Positions 1 to 9,845 are shown, counted from the first letter of the stretch. The stretch: 64,000 nucleotides of DNA from RUG708 sp050946535 (GCA_050946535.1 JBMNUZ010000003.1:62001-126000); one strand, 5' to 3'. Numbers and translations are program-made. Notes: generated by a model from the sequence alone, not told the origin.

Positions 1-1
1 C

Positions 2-841
2 GGCTTCAACCGTTACAACGACATACACCGCAGAAAGCTGGAGATGGACGAAGTCGAGGAGGAGATGAAGACCATCGCGGCTACAGGTCTCGAAGAGATA
101 CTTATCCTTACGGGCGAGAGCCGCAGCGTTTCCGACGTGAAATACATAGGCGAGGCCTGCAAGATCGCGAGAAAATATTTCAGATACATAGGCCTCGAGG
201 TTTACCCTATGAATTCAGACGAGTACAAATATCTGCACGAGTGCGGAGCCGACTGCGTAACCGTTTTTCAGGAGACATACGATTCGGATATGTATGAAAA
301 ACTCCACGTGGAAGGGCACAAGAGGATTTACCCGTACAGAGTGAACGCTCAGGAGCGCGCTATCAGAGGCGGAATGAGAGGCGTCGGTTTCGGCGCGCTG
401 CTCGGACTTTCAGACTTCAGAAAAGATGCGTTTGCAACAGGTATTCACGCTTCGCTCATTCAGAAGAAGTATCCTCAGGCGGAGATTTCGTTCTCCTGTC
501 CGAGACTGAGACCGATCGTGAACAACGACAAGATCAATCCGAGAGACGTCCACGAGCGGGAACTCCTGCAGATCGTGTGCGCATACCGAATCTTCATGCC
601 GTTCGCAGGTATTACTATCTCGACGAGAGAGAGGGCCGGATTCAGGGATAATCTCGTCAAGATCGCAGCCACAAAGATTTCCGCCGGCGTAAGCACCGGA
701 ATAGGAAGCCATTCCGACAAGATCGAAGATGAAGGTGACGATCAGTTCATCATCTCGGACGGCAGAACGGTGGACGAGGTTTTCGAAGCTCTCGAAGACG
801 AGGGACTTCAGCCTGTAATGAACGATTACCTCTACGTTTAG
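2..841 (+). CDS. thiH: 2-iminoacetate synthase ThiH, 5'-truncated by window edge
   Basis: The reading frame is open from base 2 to the TAG at 839-841, so this is the C-terminal 279 residues of a longer gene. The sequence matches ThiH, the radical-SAM tyrosine lyase that supplies dehydroglycine for the thiamine thiazole ring. Visible family landmarks are the LEVYPM segment, the FQETYD segment and the RERAGFRD segment near the C-terminus. The CX3CX2C iron-sulfur motif must lie upstream of the window. A ThiE-like gene follows 275 bases downstream, which fits a thiamine locus. A ThiH/BioB-like relative is possible but less likely. Confidence 0.88.
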   Translation, partial: GFNRYNDIHRRKLEMDEVEEEMKTIAATGLEEILILTGESRSVSDVKYIGEACKIARKYFRYIGLEVYPMNSDEYKYLHECGADCVTVFQETYDSDMYEKLHVEGHKRIYPYRVNAQERAIRGGMRGVGFGALLGLSDFRKDAFATGIHASLIQKKYPQAEISFSCPRLRPIVNNDKINPRDVHERELLQIVCAYRIFMPFAGITISTRERAGFRDNLVKIAATKISAGVSTGIGSHSDKIEDEGDDQFIISDGRTVDEVFEALEDEGLQPVMNDYLYV

Positions 842-897
842 TTTTTTATCAGGGCCGGCCTCAGATACGGCGTATCAGATATTATGACGATATTAAG

Positions 898-941
898 AGC
901 GGATTCGTGCGGCTTCTCAAGCTGTGCGTTCCGCTTTTTTC
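898..941 (+). terminator. probable intrinsic terminator after thiH
   Basis: An imperfect stem pairs AGCGGA at 898-903 with TCCGCT at 930-935 and is followed by a run of T with one interruption. It would end the thiH transcript before the HD-ThiE gene. Confidence 0.6.
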
Positions 942-1116
942 TTTTTATTCCGGCATCATGCAGAGCGAAATGCGTATCAGCGGGTTCAACTTGAAGGAAT
1001 TTTACAGGAATTGCGTCTGGCAGCCTGTAATTGCTGCAGCCAGGTACGCCGGACAGGCTCACACGAACCGGAGAAAGCTGTGAAGAAGCAGGAGTATTAA
1101 TGAGAGGGAATGATCT

Positions 1117-2181
1117 ATGATTTACACACCTATGACGTACAAGGCCATGAATATGGCTTACAAGGCTCATGACGGCCAGAAGGACAGAAACGGAGCACCA
1201 TATATTTTTCATCCGTACCACGTCGCGGAAAGCATGCCTGAGGAAATGACGGCGTGCGCCGCACTGCTGCACGACACGGTGGAGGACACCGATATGACCA
1301 TCGGGGATATCGAGGCGGAGTTTCCGGCCGGTGTGGCTGATACTGTAAGGCTGATGACGCATGAAGCCGATGTTGAGTATACGGACTATATCAGGAGGCT
1401 CAAGGACGATCCGGCGGCAAGAATGGTGAAGCTCTCAGATCTCGCGCACAATTCGGATCAATCGAGATTCGTTTCAGACAGTGTAAGCGAAGAGAAGAGA
1501 GAGAAATTCAGGAAGAAATACGAATCGGCAAGAGCAGTCCTGAACGAGGATTTCAGGATTATCGCGGTGACGGATCTCGGCGGAGTGAGCGATCCGGCAG
1601 AAAAGGTGTCGGAACTGCTCAGAAGCGGAGCAGATTCGGTGATTCTCAGAGCGAAGAATCTCACGGACGAAGAGTACGCGAGCCTTGTGGAACAGATAAA
1701 CAGGCTTTGTCCAGATGCCTCTGAGAGGCTGGTGTGGCACGCGCACACCGGCGCCGCAGGAATAACGGCAGAGGGCAGGAACCGCAGCCAGATGTGCTCA
1801 GCCATTCAGCTGCCGCTCGAAGCGTTCAGGAATATAAAGGCGGATCCTGAGTCCGCGGCGAAGCTGCCGGAAACAGTAGGCGTCTCCGTGCATTCGCCTG
1901 AAGAAGCTGAGGAGGCAGGTGCGCTCGGAGCGTCGTACGCCGTCTTCGGACATATTTATCCCACGAACAGCAAGAAAGGACTGAAGCCGCGCGGTCTCAG
2001 GCCGCTGATGCTCTCGGTGCTCAGAGCCGGAATTCCAGTATATGCAATAGGAGGAATCAACACCTGGAATATAAGCGAAATAAGAGATTCCGGATGCTCA
2101 GGCGCATGTATGCTGAGCGGATTCATGGATGCAGCCGATCCAAAGGCGTACGTGAAAGAACTGCAGGAAAAGCTGCGCTGA
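1117..2181 (+). CDS. fusion of an HD (p)ppGpp-hydrolase-like domain with a ThiE/TenI domain
   Basis: The 354-residue protein has two domains. Residues 1-140 form an RSH-type HD hydrolase domain: H18, H32-P33, H52-D53, the E56-D57-T58 signature and a KLSDLAHN motif, all expected metal-site elements of SpoT/MESH1 hydrolases. Residues 148-354 resemble thiamine-phosphate synthase/TenI: an ILRAKNL strand, GVSVHS, FGHIYPTNSKKG and a YAIGGI phosphate-binding turn. The ATG at 1117 follows a GAGAGGGA ribosome site. It lies downstream of thiH, so the ThiE half probably acts in thiamine synthesis. The usual ThiE NDR/DGVHLGQ segment is altered, so the second half may be TenI-like rather than a true synthase. 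The HD half is predicted to hydrolyse (p)ppGpp or a related nucleotide. Confidence 0.85.
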   Translation: MIYTPMTYKAMNMAYKAHDGQKDRNGAPYIFHPYHVAESMPEEMTACAALLHDTVEDTDMTIGDIEAEFPAGVADTVRLMTHEADVEYTDYIRRLKDDPAARMVKLSDLAHNSDQSRFVSDSVSEEKREKFRKKYESARAVLNEDFRIIAVTDLGGVSDPAEKVSELLRSGADSVILRAKNLTDEEYASLVEQINRLCPDASERLVWHAHTGAAGITAEGRNRSQMCSAIQLPLEAFRNIKADPESAAKLPETVGVSVHSPEEAEEAGALGASYAVFGHIYPTNSKKGLKPRGLRPLMLSVLRAGIPVYAIGGINTWNISEIRDSGCSGACMLSGFMDAADPKAYVKELQEKLR

Positions 2182-2281
2182 TTTTCCGGAAACGCTGAAA
2201 ATATAACGCTTCCCGGCATCCTCATATGATGAATTTTATCTGATGTTTTCTTAAATCGGCATTAAATATGTATAATCAAGA

Positions 2282-2309
2282 TTGACTTTCGATTAGATTT
2301 GTGTAAAAT
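2282..2309 (+). promoter_or_regulatory. promoter for LTA synthase gene
   Basis: TTGACT at 2282-2287 and TAAAAT at 2304-2309 are separated by 16 bases, about 130 bases upstream of the start codon. A second TATAAT lies just upstream at 2271-2276. Confidence 0.55.
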
Positions 2310-2440
2310 ACATGTGTTATAAAAGAATTTCTATGTTCGGATATACGTTTATAACAAAGGGATAAAAATTTTGGGCACATGAATACAGATTGCGATTTAT
2401 CAGAGTCCGATTATCTGAGAAATCAACGGAGGCGATCGAT

Positions 2441-4648
2441 ATGTTCGATAAGATTAAAAGCCGGCTCATGTCAAATAAATTCATCAGTGCGTTTATTTCA
2501 AAGTACATGGCACTTGTCGCTGTAATATACAAATACTGCGATAAAATTTTCGGCAGACCGGCAGAGTTTATAAGAAAATGCCAGAGCAAACCGGTATTAT
2601 ACACGATTTATCATTCATTCATCATTTATCTTGCGGTTGAGATGCTGAGCAGGCGTTCCTTCATTCAGGGGTTCGTCTTCCTGTTCTCACATCCGCTGGT
2701 GTTCCTTTACAACTGGATACTGGTAATGGCCACGCTGTCGCTGGCATTACTGTTCAAACGCAGAGGGTTCGCGTTTACGGCTATTTCGCTGGTCTGGATC
2801 ATTCTGGGCATCGCTGACTGCGTTCTCCTTTCATACAGGACGACGCCGCTCAACTTCATGGATTTCAGAACTTTAAAGGATGTATTCGGCATAGTAAACG
2901 TTTACACGAGCGCCATATTCAGGATCTTGATCATCATCGGCATAATCGTATTTGCTATCGTCATGGTCAACCTGCTTATCAAGGCGAAAAAATCGAAAGT
3001 CGTTTATAAAAAGGCCGTCGTGCAGGTACTGTGCTTCTGCCTGCTCCTCGGAGGAGCTACCGTCGTTTCGGTCAATACTGGAACTATCATCACGACTTTC
3101 CACAATATTCAGGATGCTTACAAGGAATACGGATTCGCGTACTGCTTCGCCGCCAGCGTTGTAGACAGAGGTGTTTCAAAGCCTGACAACTATTCTCAGG
3201 AAAGCATTCAGGCAATCGTGGACAAGATCAATCAGGAGGCCGGAGACGCCGCTGCGGCCGAGGTCGTCAAGTCGGACGAGGCGACGACGTCGACTCCTAA
3301 CATAATCTTCCTTCAGATGGAATCGTTCTTCGATCCTACTACGCTCAAGGGCGTGACCTTCTCGGAGAATCCTCTGCCGAACTTCCAGAGCATGAAGGAA
3401 AACTACACATCCGGATATCTCACGACTCCGTCGTTCGGAGCGGGTACCGCGAACACAGAGTACGAAGTCAATACGGGATTCTCGATCGCGAACTTCGGTC
3501 CGGGCGAATATCCTTACACGACTATCATGAGAGAGACGACGAGTGAATCCATAGCAAACGATCTCAAGGGATACGGATATGCGACTCATGCGATCCACAA
3601 CCACACGGGCAAGTTCTACGGCAGGTATCTCGTCTATCCGAATCTCGGGTTCGACACGTTCACATCAGTCGAATACATGCAGAACGTCGAGAGAAATCCT
3701 CTCAACTGGGCGAAGGACTACATTCTCACAGGCGAAATCAACAAGGCTCTTCAGTCGACCAGCCAGCAGGACTACATATTCGCTGTTTCGGTACAGGGCC
3801 ACGGCAAATACCCGACCGAGAAGATCGACGACACTCAGACGATCACGGTCGACGGATTCAACGAAGATGAGGCAGTCGGATTCGAGTACTATGTAAATCA
3901 GATCCACCAGATGGACGAATTCCTGGGACAGCTCACCGATTCTCTTTCGCAGAGCAGCGAGCCGACGGTTCTCGTCGTTTACGGAGACCATCTGCCTAAG
4001 TTCAATATCACGAACGACGATGTCGTAAACGGCAACATCTATCAGACGGAATACGTTATCTGGGATAACTTCGGACTTCCTGAGGAGGACAAGGATCTCA
4101 CCACTTATCAGCTCGGAGCTTACGTGATGAAGCAGCTCGGACTCCACAACGGCATAGTCAACTTGTTCCAGCAGTATTGTACGGACGACAGCGACTACTA
4201 TTCGAACCTGCACGCTCTCCAGTACGATATGCTTTACGGAGAAAGCTATGCTACCAACGGAGTCAAGTACGAAAAGACCGACATGACGTTCGGAATCGAT
4301 GATATTACGATCGACGGACTGAGCGTGGTCGGAGACAAGCTGTACGTAACAGGCCAGAACTTCACCGAAGCGAGCAAGATCTTCATCAATGGAACTCAGG
4401 TAAGCACGGAATTCCTGAATTCGGGCAGAATTTCATGCGACTATGGCAAAGAAATCCAGGACGGCGACACCGTCGAGGTTATCCAGATGTCCAGCAAGAA
4501 GACTCAGCTGAGTTCGGCAGGAACATGGACCTGGTACAGTGACGGCAGCGTCCAGACGGGTGACCCTGTAGACAATATCTCGATTGACAAAGAAGAATCA
4601 GAAGAAAGCATAAAGAGCGACATCAAGCAGGAAGAGAATTATAACTGA
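2441..4648 (+). CDS. LTA synthase/MdoB-family membrane sulfatase-like transferase
   Basis: The start at 2441 is chosen because GGAGG lies 8 bases upstream, giving 735 residues. The N-terminal 230 residues hold about five membrane segments, followed by an extracellular sulfatase-fold domain typical of LtaS, which polymerises glycerol-phosphate onto a lipid anchor. Key features are the metal-site QMESFFD near residue 292, a GAGTANTEYE segment whose Thr336 sits where the catalytic threonine of LtaS lies, and YGDHLPKF with Asp516 and His517. Residues about 620-710 form an extra beta-rich module resembling an IPT/TIG fold, which is not usual in LtaS. It is monocistronic, with a terminator behind it. 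Substrate could be lipoteichoic acid or another polyol-phosphate polymer. Confidence 0.85.
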   Translation: MFDKIKSRLMSNKFISAFISKYMALVAVIYKYCDKIFGRPAEFIRKCQSKPVLYTIYHSFIIYLAVEMLSRRSFIQGFVFLFSHPLVFLYNWILVMATLSLALLFKRRGFAFTAISLVWIILGIADCVLLSYRTTPLNFMDFRTLKDVFGIVNVYTSAIFRILIIIGIIVFAIVMVNLLIKAKKSKVVYKKAVVQVLCFCLLLGGATVVSVNTGTIITTFHNIQDAYKEYGFAYCFAASVVDRGVSKPDNYSQESIQAIVDKINQEAGDAAAAEVVKSDEATTSTPNIIFLQMESFFDPTTLKGVTFSENPLPNFQSMKENYTSGYLTTPSFGAGTANTEYEVNTGFSIANFGPGEYPYTTIMRETTSESIANDLKGYGYATHAIHNHTGKFYGRYLVYPNLGFDTFTSVEYMQNVERNPLNWAKDYILTGEINKALQSTSQQDYIFAVSVQGHGKYPTEKIDDTQTITVDGFNEDEAVGFEYYVNQIHQMDEFLGQLTDSLSQSSEPTVLVVYGDHLPKFNITNDDVVNGNIYQTEYVIWDNFGLPEEDKDLTTYQLGAYVMKQLGLHNGIVNLFQQYCTDDSDYYSNLHALQYDMLYGESYATNGVKYEKTDMTFGIDDITIDGLSVVGDKLYVTGQNFTEASKIFINGTQVSTEFLNSGRISCDYGKEIQDGDTVEVIQMSSKKTQLSSAGTWTWYSDGSVQTGDPVDNISIDKEESEESIKSDIKQEENYN

Positions 4649-4679
4649 CGCTCACGGGATTAAGGACATCGGTTTTCAG

Positions 4680-4719
4680 AGTCCTCTTCGCGTAAAAGAA
4701 ACGCGGAGAGGACTTTTTG
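4680..4719 (+). terminator. intrinsic terminator after LTA synthase gene
   Basis: A near-perfect 13-bp stem (AGTCCTCTTCGCG with CGCGGAGAGGACT) closes a short A-rich loop and is followed by TTTTT. Confidence 0.9.
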
Positions 4720-4998
4720 TATTGCCAGAACTGATCGGGCTGGTTGAGCGGATCGAACAGATCGAGCTGGTCAGGCTGGCCAGAACAGGGCCGGACGCCA
4801 CCGGGGCTGAAGGATAGGCATCTGCCGGCAGAGCGGACCGGGGAACAGGTCTGCAGCGGTCCTGACGCTCAGGCAGAGATACTTTAAACATCAATTCCCT
4901 CATAAAATGATGTATAATATCAGTTAATTTACGGAAATACCAGCGGCAGGCACGCTGCTCCGGTCTGCAGTGTGTGCCGGTGAAAGGAGAAATATCAA
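4720..4998 (+). promoter_or_regulatory. intergenic region with a -10 element for the MFS gene
   Basis: This stretch has no credible gene. It carries TATAAT at 4913-4918 about 80 bases before the TTG start of the transporter gene, with only a poor -35. The 4740-4870 part is GC-rich and I could not assign it. Confidence 0.45.
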
Positions 4999-6366
4999 TT
5001 GAAGTTAAACGCATCGGATAGAAAACAGCTCATACCCCTGATAATGGCTGCGTTCATTTCGCCGTTCATGGGCAGCGCGCTCAACCTTTCGGTCCCTTCG
5101 ATGGCTTCGGAGTTTTCGGCAGGAGCGGTCAGCATGGGCTGGATCATCACTTCGTATCTGCTGACGTCGACGGCTCTGATGGTACCTGTCGGAAGATTTG
5201 CGGATCTTTACAGCAAGAAGAAGGTGTTCACGGCCGGCACGATAGTTTTCGCCGTGTTTTCGGCTCTGTGTGCTTTTTCGGTAAACATACAGATGCTCAT
5301 AATCTTCAGGCTCTTTCAGGGCGTGGGCGGAGGAATGCTGTTCGCCACCAATTCGGCCATCATCGCAGAGAATTTTCCTGCTTCCATCAGGGGCCGGCTC
5401 ATGGGATTTTCGGTCATGTTCACATATCTGGGACTTTCCCTCGGACCTGTTGTCGGCGGTCTCCTGAATCACCTGCTCGGGTGGAGGTCGATAATGCTGG
5501 TGACAGCAGTTTACGGCATTCCTATGATCATCGTTTCTTTCAAATTCATTACGGAGAAGAAAGCACCTGAAAAGACCGGGGATTCATCTATGGATCTATC
5601 GGGATGCGTGCTGTACGCCGTGGCTTCGGCGGCGCTGCTCTATGGACTGACAGATTTTACGACATACACGTATGCGAAGGTAATCTTTTTCTGTTCGTTC
5701 ATTCTACTGTTTATCTTCGTGCGGCACGAGCTCAGGGTGGATATGCCGGTGCTCGACCTCAGGATCTTCACTGAAAGCAGGGCTTTTACGCTGTCGAACG
5801 TGGCGGCTCTGCTAAATTACGGAGCGTCTTTCTCCATCAGCTACATGATGTCGATATATCTTCAGAGCATACGCGGCATGTCTTCTGCTATGGCGGGAAT
5901 AGTGCTGATAACGACTCCGGTAGTTCAGGCGGCTCTGTCACCGCTCGCCGGCAGGCTTTCGGACAAGTACTCGCCGTATGTTCTCGCATCTGCAGGAATG
6001 AGTCTTACATGCGCAGGAATCGTCATGCTCATATTCACACGCGCCGATACGCCGATGGCATATCTCCTCGCGGCGTTTGCTGTTACCGGCCTCGGGTTCG
6101 CGTTCTTCTCGTCTCCTAATTCGAACGCTATCATGAGCTCTGTAAAACCTGACCGCTACGGCGTAGCGTCGTCAGTAATGTCTACAAGCAGAACGGTGGG
6201 GCAGACGGCGAGCATGGCCATCGTCACCATGATCATAGGAGCCGTGGTCGGCAACATCGCTATCGAGGATGCAGGAACAGATCTGATCCTCACGACCATT
6301 CATATAACTTTCATAGTGTGTGCCGTGCTTTCAGGCATAGGAATAGCATGCTCTGCGAGCAGGTAG
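4999..6366 (+). CDS. MFS drug:H+ antiporter, DHA2 (14-segment) type
   Basis: The protein has 455 residues and about 14 hydrophobic segments, as in the DHA2 (EmrB/QacA-like) branch of the major facilitator superfamily. The motif-A loop GRFADLYSKKK follows segment 2, and a GVGGG turn lies in segment 4. The TTG start at 4999 is supported by AAAGGAGA 8 bases upstream; no in-frame ATG lies nearby. It would export a drug or metabolite using the proton gradient. No regulator gene is adjacent, and the substrate cannot be told from sequence. Confidence 0.85.
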   Translation: MKLNASDRKQLIPLIMAAFISPFMGSALNLSVPSMASEFSAGAVSMGWIITSYLLTSTALMVPVGRFADLYSKKKVFTAGTIVFAVFSALCAFSVNIQMLIIFRLFQGVGGGMLFATNSAIIAENFPASIRGRLMGFSVMFTYLGLSLGPVVGGLLNHLLGWRSIMLVTAVYGIPMIIVSFKFITEKKAPEKTGDSSMDLSGCVLYAVASAALLYGLTDFTTYTYAKVIFFCSFILLFIFVRHELRVDMPVLDLRIFTESRAFTLSNVAALLNYGASFSISYMMSIYLQSIRGMSSAMAGIVLITTPVVQAALSPLAGRLSDKYSPYVLASAGMSLTCAGIVMLIFTRADTPMAYLLAAFAVTGLGFAFFSSPNSNAIMSSVKPDRYGVASSVMSTSRTVGQTASMAIVTMIIGAVVGNIAIEDAGTDLILTTIHITFIVCAVLSGIGIACSASR

Positions 6367-6466
6367 CGGCAGCCGGGCGATATCCGTACAATATCCTTAC
6401 GATATCCGGACGATATTATGAATACAGTTTTTTCATCGGTACAAAGCTTTTCGAAGAATGATAGTG

Positions 6467-6475
6467 TGATATAAT
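6467..6475 (+). promoter_or_regulatory. extended -10 promoter for glyA
   Basis: TGATATAAT at 6467-6475 is a complete extended -10 element 36 bases before the glyA start. The -35 is weak. The same element recurs upstream of other genes in this window. Confidence 0.65.
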
Positions 6476-6510
6476 CAGATATCAGCCATTTTGCATGAAA
6501 GGAGCAGTAA

Positions 6511-7752
6511 ATGTACTATAACTATCTTGAGAAAGATGATCCGGAGATCACTGCCAGCATCAAACGCGAAGTAAACAGACAGAAGTCGAAGATCGAGATG
6601 ATAGCTTCCGAGAACTTTGTCAGCAGAGCAGTAATGGAAGCCGTAGGCAGTGAACTGACGAATAAATACGCTGAAGGATATCCGGGAAAGAGATATTACG
6701 GCGGATGCGAATTCGTGGACGAAGTAGAAACACTTGCGAGAGACAGACTCACAGCGCTTTTCGGAGCCGATCACGCAAACGTTCAGCCGCACAGCGGTGC
6801 CAATGCAAATACCGCGGTATACCAGGCGCTCCTGAAATACGGCGATACTGTAATGGGCATGGACCTTTCAAACGGCGGTCATCTTACTCACGGTTCGCCT
6901 GTAAACTATTCGGGAAAATCGTATCATTTCGTTCCGTACGGAATCAATCCTGAAACAGGCCGCATCGATTTCGACGAGGTCAGAAGGATTGCCCACGAAT
7001 GCAAGCCTAAGCTCATCGTATGCGGCGCCAGCGCGTATCCGAGAGTAATCGATGCAGCGAAATTCAGAGAGATAGCCGATGAAGTAGGCGCTCTCGTCAT
7101 GTTCGACATGGCTCATATCGCAGGTCTCGTCGCTACGGGTTATCATCCTAATCCTGTAGAGAGCTGCCAGGTAGTCACGACGACCACTCACAAGACGCTC
7201 AGAGGCCCGAGAGGCGGCGCAATCCTCTGCCAGGAGGAATATGCCAAAACCATCGACAAGGCTGTATTCCCGGGAACACAGGGCGGTCCTCTTATGCATG
7301 TAATCGCCGGCAAGGCAGTCTGCTTCCACGAAGCAGCACAGCCTGAATTCAAGGAATACATCGGCCAGGTTGTAAAGAACGCGCAGGTTCTCGCCGAAAG
7401 CCTTCTTTCCAAGGGATTCGATCTCGTGACGGGCGGCACCGACAACCACCTCGTGCTCGTAAACCTCGTAAACAAAGGCGTTACAGGCAAACAGGCGGAG
7501 CATCTGCTCGATCTCGCAAACATTACTACAAACAAGAATACTGTTCCTAACGATCCTCAGAGCCCGTTCGTAACAAGCGGTCTCCGTCTCGGCACACCTG
7601 CCATGACTACAAGAGGCTTCAAGGAAGACGACGTGAGAAGGACGGTAGACGCCATCGCTCTCGTAATCGATCACCCTGACGATGAAAAGGCGATCGAAGA
7701 GGCAAAGGGCATCGTAAAAGAGCTCACAGACAAGAATCCGCTCTACGTTTAG
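6511..7752 (+). CDS. glyA: serine hydroxymethyltransferase
   Basis: This 413-residue PLP enzyme interconverts serine and glycine while loading tetrahydrofolate with a one-carbon unit. The family landmarks are visible: NKYAEGYPGKRYYGG near the N-terminus, QPHSGANAN, and TTTTHKTLRGPRGG with the PLP-binding Lys228. Length is normal. An AAAGGAG ribosome site precedes the ATG. It is a single-gene unit between its own promoter and terminator. Confidence 0.97.
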   Translation: MYYNYLEKDDPEITASIKREVNRQKSKIEMIASENFVSRAVMEAVGSELTNKYAEGYPGKRYYGGCEFVDEVETLARDRLTALFGADHANVQPHSGANANTAVYQALLKYGDTVMGMDLSNGGHLTHGSPVNYSGKSYHFVPYGINPETGRIDFDEVRRIAHECKPKLIVCGASAYPRVIDAAKFREIADEVGALVMFDMAHIAGLVATGYHPNPVESCQVVTTTTHKTLRGPRGGAILCQEEYAKTIDKAVFPGTQGGPLMHVIAGKAVCFHEAAQPEFKEYIGQVVKNAQVLAESLLSKGFDLVTGGTDNHLVLVNLVNKGVTGKQAEHLLDLANITTNKNTVPNDPQSPFVTSGLRLGTPAMTTRGFKEDDVRRTVDAIALVIDHPDDEKAIEEAKGIVKELTDKNPLYV

Positions 7753-7850
7753 AAGCAAGGTGAGAAGTCCTGAAGCCGGTGGTCCGGCGGCAGGATGATC
7801 TGCAACGGCTCTTATCTGGTAAGCAAATAAATAAAAAGGAAAAATACATC

Positions 7851-7888
7851 AGACCGCATACTAAGTACCATGTATGCGGTCTTTTTTC
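7851..7888 (+). terminator. intrinsic terminator after glyA
   Basis: AGACCGCATA at 7851-7860 pairs with TATGCGGTCT at 7873-7882, followed by a run of six T. Confidence 0.93.
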
Positions 7889-8053
7889 GCGCCGTCTGCG
7901 CAAAAAATGGAATTTCATCCGGCTGATGCCCGTTTAATTCCGCTCGATTACCACCGCCAATTGTGATATATTTAATTTGTTGTTATTATCTGTTTTGTTT
8001 TTGTAAAAGCATCAGGATGATTCTGTCTTGTGCTTTAAAGAAAGGACGGGTTT

Positions 8054-9433
8054 ATGCTCGAAAGAATTTTTAAGCTGAGTGAGCATGGCACCAATGTCCG
8101 GACTGAAATTCTCGCGGGAATTACGACATTTCTCACTATGGCGTATATCCTCGCCGTCAATCCGAACATCCTTGGTACAGTAATGGACAAGGGCGGTGTA
8201 TTCATGGCGACTGCGATAGCATCAGCAATTGCCACATTCATCATGGCGTTCCTCGCCAACTATCCGATCGCCCTCTCGGCCGGACTCGGACTGAACGCAT
8301 ATTTTGCATATACGGTATGTCTGGGTGAACTCGGCGGCGCGCCTAACGCGTTTATGATCTGCCTGACGGCGGTACTGGTCGAAGGTATCATCTTCATCCT
8401 TCTTTCCGTTGTAAAAGCCAGAGAAGCTCTGGTAAACGGCATTCCTAAGAATCTTAAGAACGGCATATCTGCCGGTATCGGACTGTTCGTGGCATACATC
8501 GGACTCCAGAGTGCCGACATAGTCAAGTTCACCAGCTCCGACGACGGATCGACTTCGATCGGACTCGGAGATTTCGGGACTCCGGAGGTTGCGCTTGCTC
8601 TCATAGGATTCGTAATCATTCTGATACTCACACATTACAACGTCAGAGGCTCGGTGCTGATCGGCATCCTGGCGACATGGGTTCTGGGCATGGTAGCCGA
8701 AAAGATAGGCTGGTACGTGGTAAATCCTGAAGCGGGTGTCTACAGCGTATTCCCTGATTTTTCGCAGGGACTCCAGTTCAGCGGTCTCAGCAAGACAGCC
8801 TTCAAATTCGACTTCGCGTGGGCCGGAGAACACATAATCCAGTTTATAGCGATAGTATTCTCATTCCTGTACGTCGACCTGTTCGATACCGTCGGCACGG
8901 TAGTCGGCATTGCTGACAAGGCAGGACTGCTCGACAAAGACGGGAAGCTTCCTCGCGTAGGCAGAGTACTCATGTCGGATGCTATCGGTACTACCGTCGG
9001 CGCATGCCTCGGTACTTCGACCATCACAAGCTTCGTCGAGTCGAGCTCGGGTGTTGCGGCAGGAGGAAGGACAGGCCTTACGGCGGCTACGACCGGCGTC
9101 ATGTTCATCCTCGCTATATTCCTTTCGCCTGTATTCCTTGCAATTCCTTCATTCGCTACGGCTCCTGCGCTTTTGTACGTAGGAATGCTCATGGTCAGCA
9201 GCGCCAAGAAGATTTCCTTCGACGGCGACGTTGCCGATGTGGCAGGCGCTTACATGGCCATGCTGATGATGCCTCTTACATACTCGATTGCGAACGGAAT
9301 CATGTTCGGAATCCTCACATGGGTAATATTAAGAGTATTCGAAGGCAAGGCAAAGACAGTCGGCCCTGTTATGTGGGTTGTATTCGCTCTGTTCGTGCTG
9401 AGGATAATCACGCTGATAACGAATTTCCAGTGA
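8054..9433 (+). CDS. NCS2 family nucleobase permease (AzgA-like)
   Basis: The 459-residue membrane protein belongs to the NCS2 family, AzgA-like branch, which imports adenine, guanine or hypoxanthine with protons. Diagnostic segments are TEILAGITTFLTMAYI at the N-terminus, the GLNAYFAY segment, LFDTVGT and the CLGTSTITSFVES segment. AAAGGA precedes the ATG. I looked for a purine riboswitch in the 300 bases upstream and did not see its conserved core. Confidence 0.92.
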   Translation: MLERIFKLSEHGTNVRTEILAGITTFLTMAYILAVNPNILGTVMDKGGVFMATAIASAIATFIMAFLANYPIALSAGLGLNAYFAYTVCLGELGGAPNAFMICLTAVLVEGIIFILLSVVKAREALVNGIPKNLKNGISAGIGLFVAYIGLQSADIVKFTSSDDGSTSIGLGDFGTPEVALALIGFVIILILTHYNVRGSVLIGILATWVLGMVAEKIGWYVVNPEAGVYSVFPDFSQGLQFSGLSKTAFKFDFAWAGEHIIQFIAIVFSFLYVDLFDTVGTVVGIADKAGLLDKDGKLPRVGRVLMSDAIGTTVGACLGTSTITSFVESSSGVAAGGRTGLTAATTGVMFILAIFLSPVFLAIPSFATAPALLYVGMLMVSSAKKISFDGDVADVAGAYMAMLMMPLTYSIANGIMFGILTWVILRVFEGKAKTVGPVMWVVFALFVLRIITLITNFQ

Positions 9434-9523
9434 CTTTTCCGCACCCCGTACATAAATCTTCTTTCACATGCGGAAGTGCGGCGCTGAATTCTCAAATGTG
9501 ATAATAAAAAATATTAAAGCAAT

Positions 9524-9578
9524 AATCCCCGGATGCCGGTTTTTCTCAGTAAAAAGCGGTTTTTCCGGGGATTTCTTT
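9524..9578 (+). terminator. intrinsic terminator after NCS2 permease
   Basis: AATCCCCGG at 9524-9532 pairs with CCGGGGATT at 9566-9574. The interior adds a second helical arm of A/T-rich sequence, and T-rich sequence follows. Confidence 0.85.
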
Positions 9579-9845
9579 ATAAACAAAACAATATGCGCGA
9601 AAAGCCGATCCTGACAGAATTAAAACCTTTATTGGAAAAATATAACGTATTGATTCTTTACGAATTCCAATAAGGATCAGACAGATATTTGTAAAAATTA
9701 ACATATATTAATTATAATAAATATTAAAGAGATATACATACTTATATTAAATAATGTTATGAAAGTAAGAATATAAATATCATTTCAGATAATCTGATAT
9801 GTGTTTGTTTTAATATAACCTGATGAATAGGAATTGGTTTAATTA

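Noticed and set aside
838..1362. 174-codon minus-strand frame between thiH and the HD-ThiE gene
   Set aside because: It crosses a terminator, overlaps the HD coding region antisense and has no ribosome site.
7889..8053. Purine riboswitch before the NCS2 permease
   Set aside because: No match to the conserved three-way-junction core; the region is plain AT-rich sequence.
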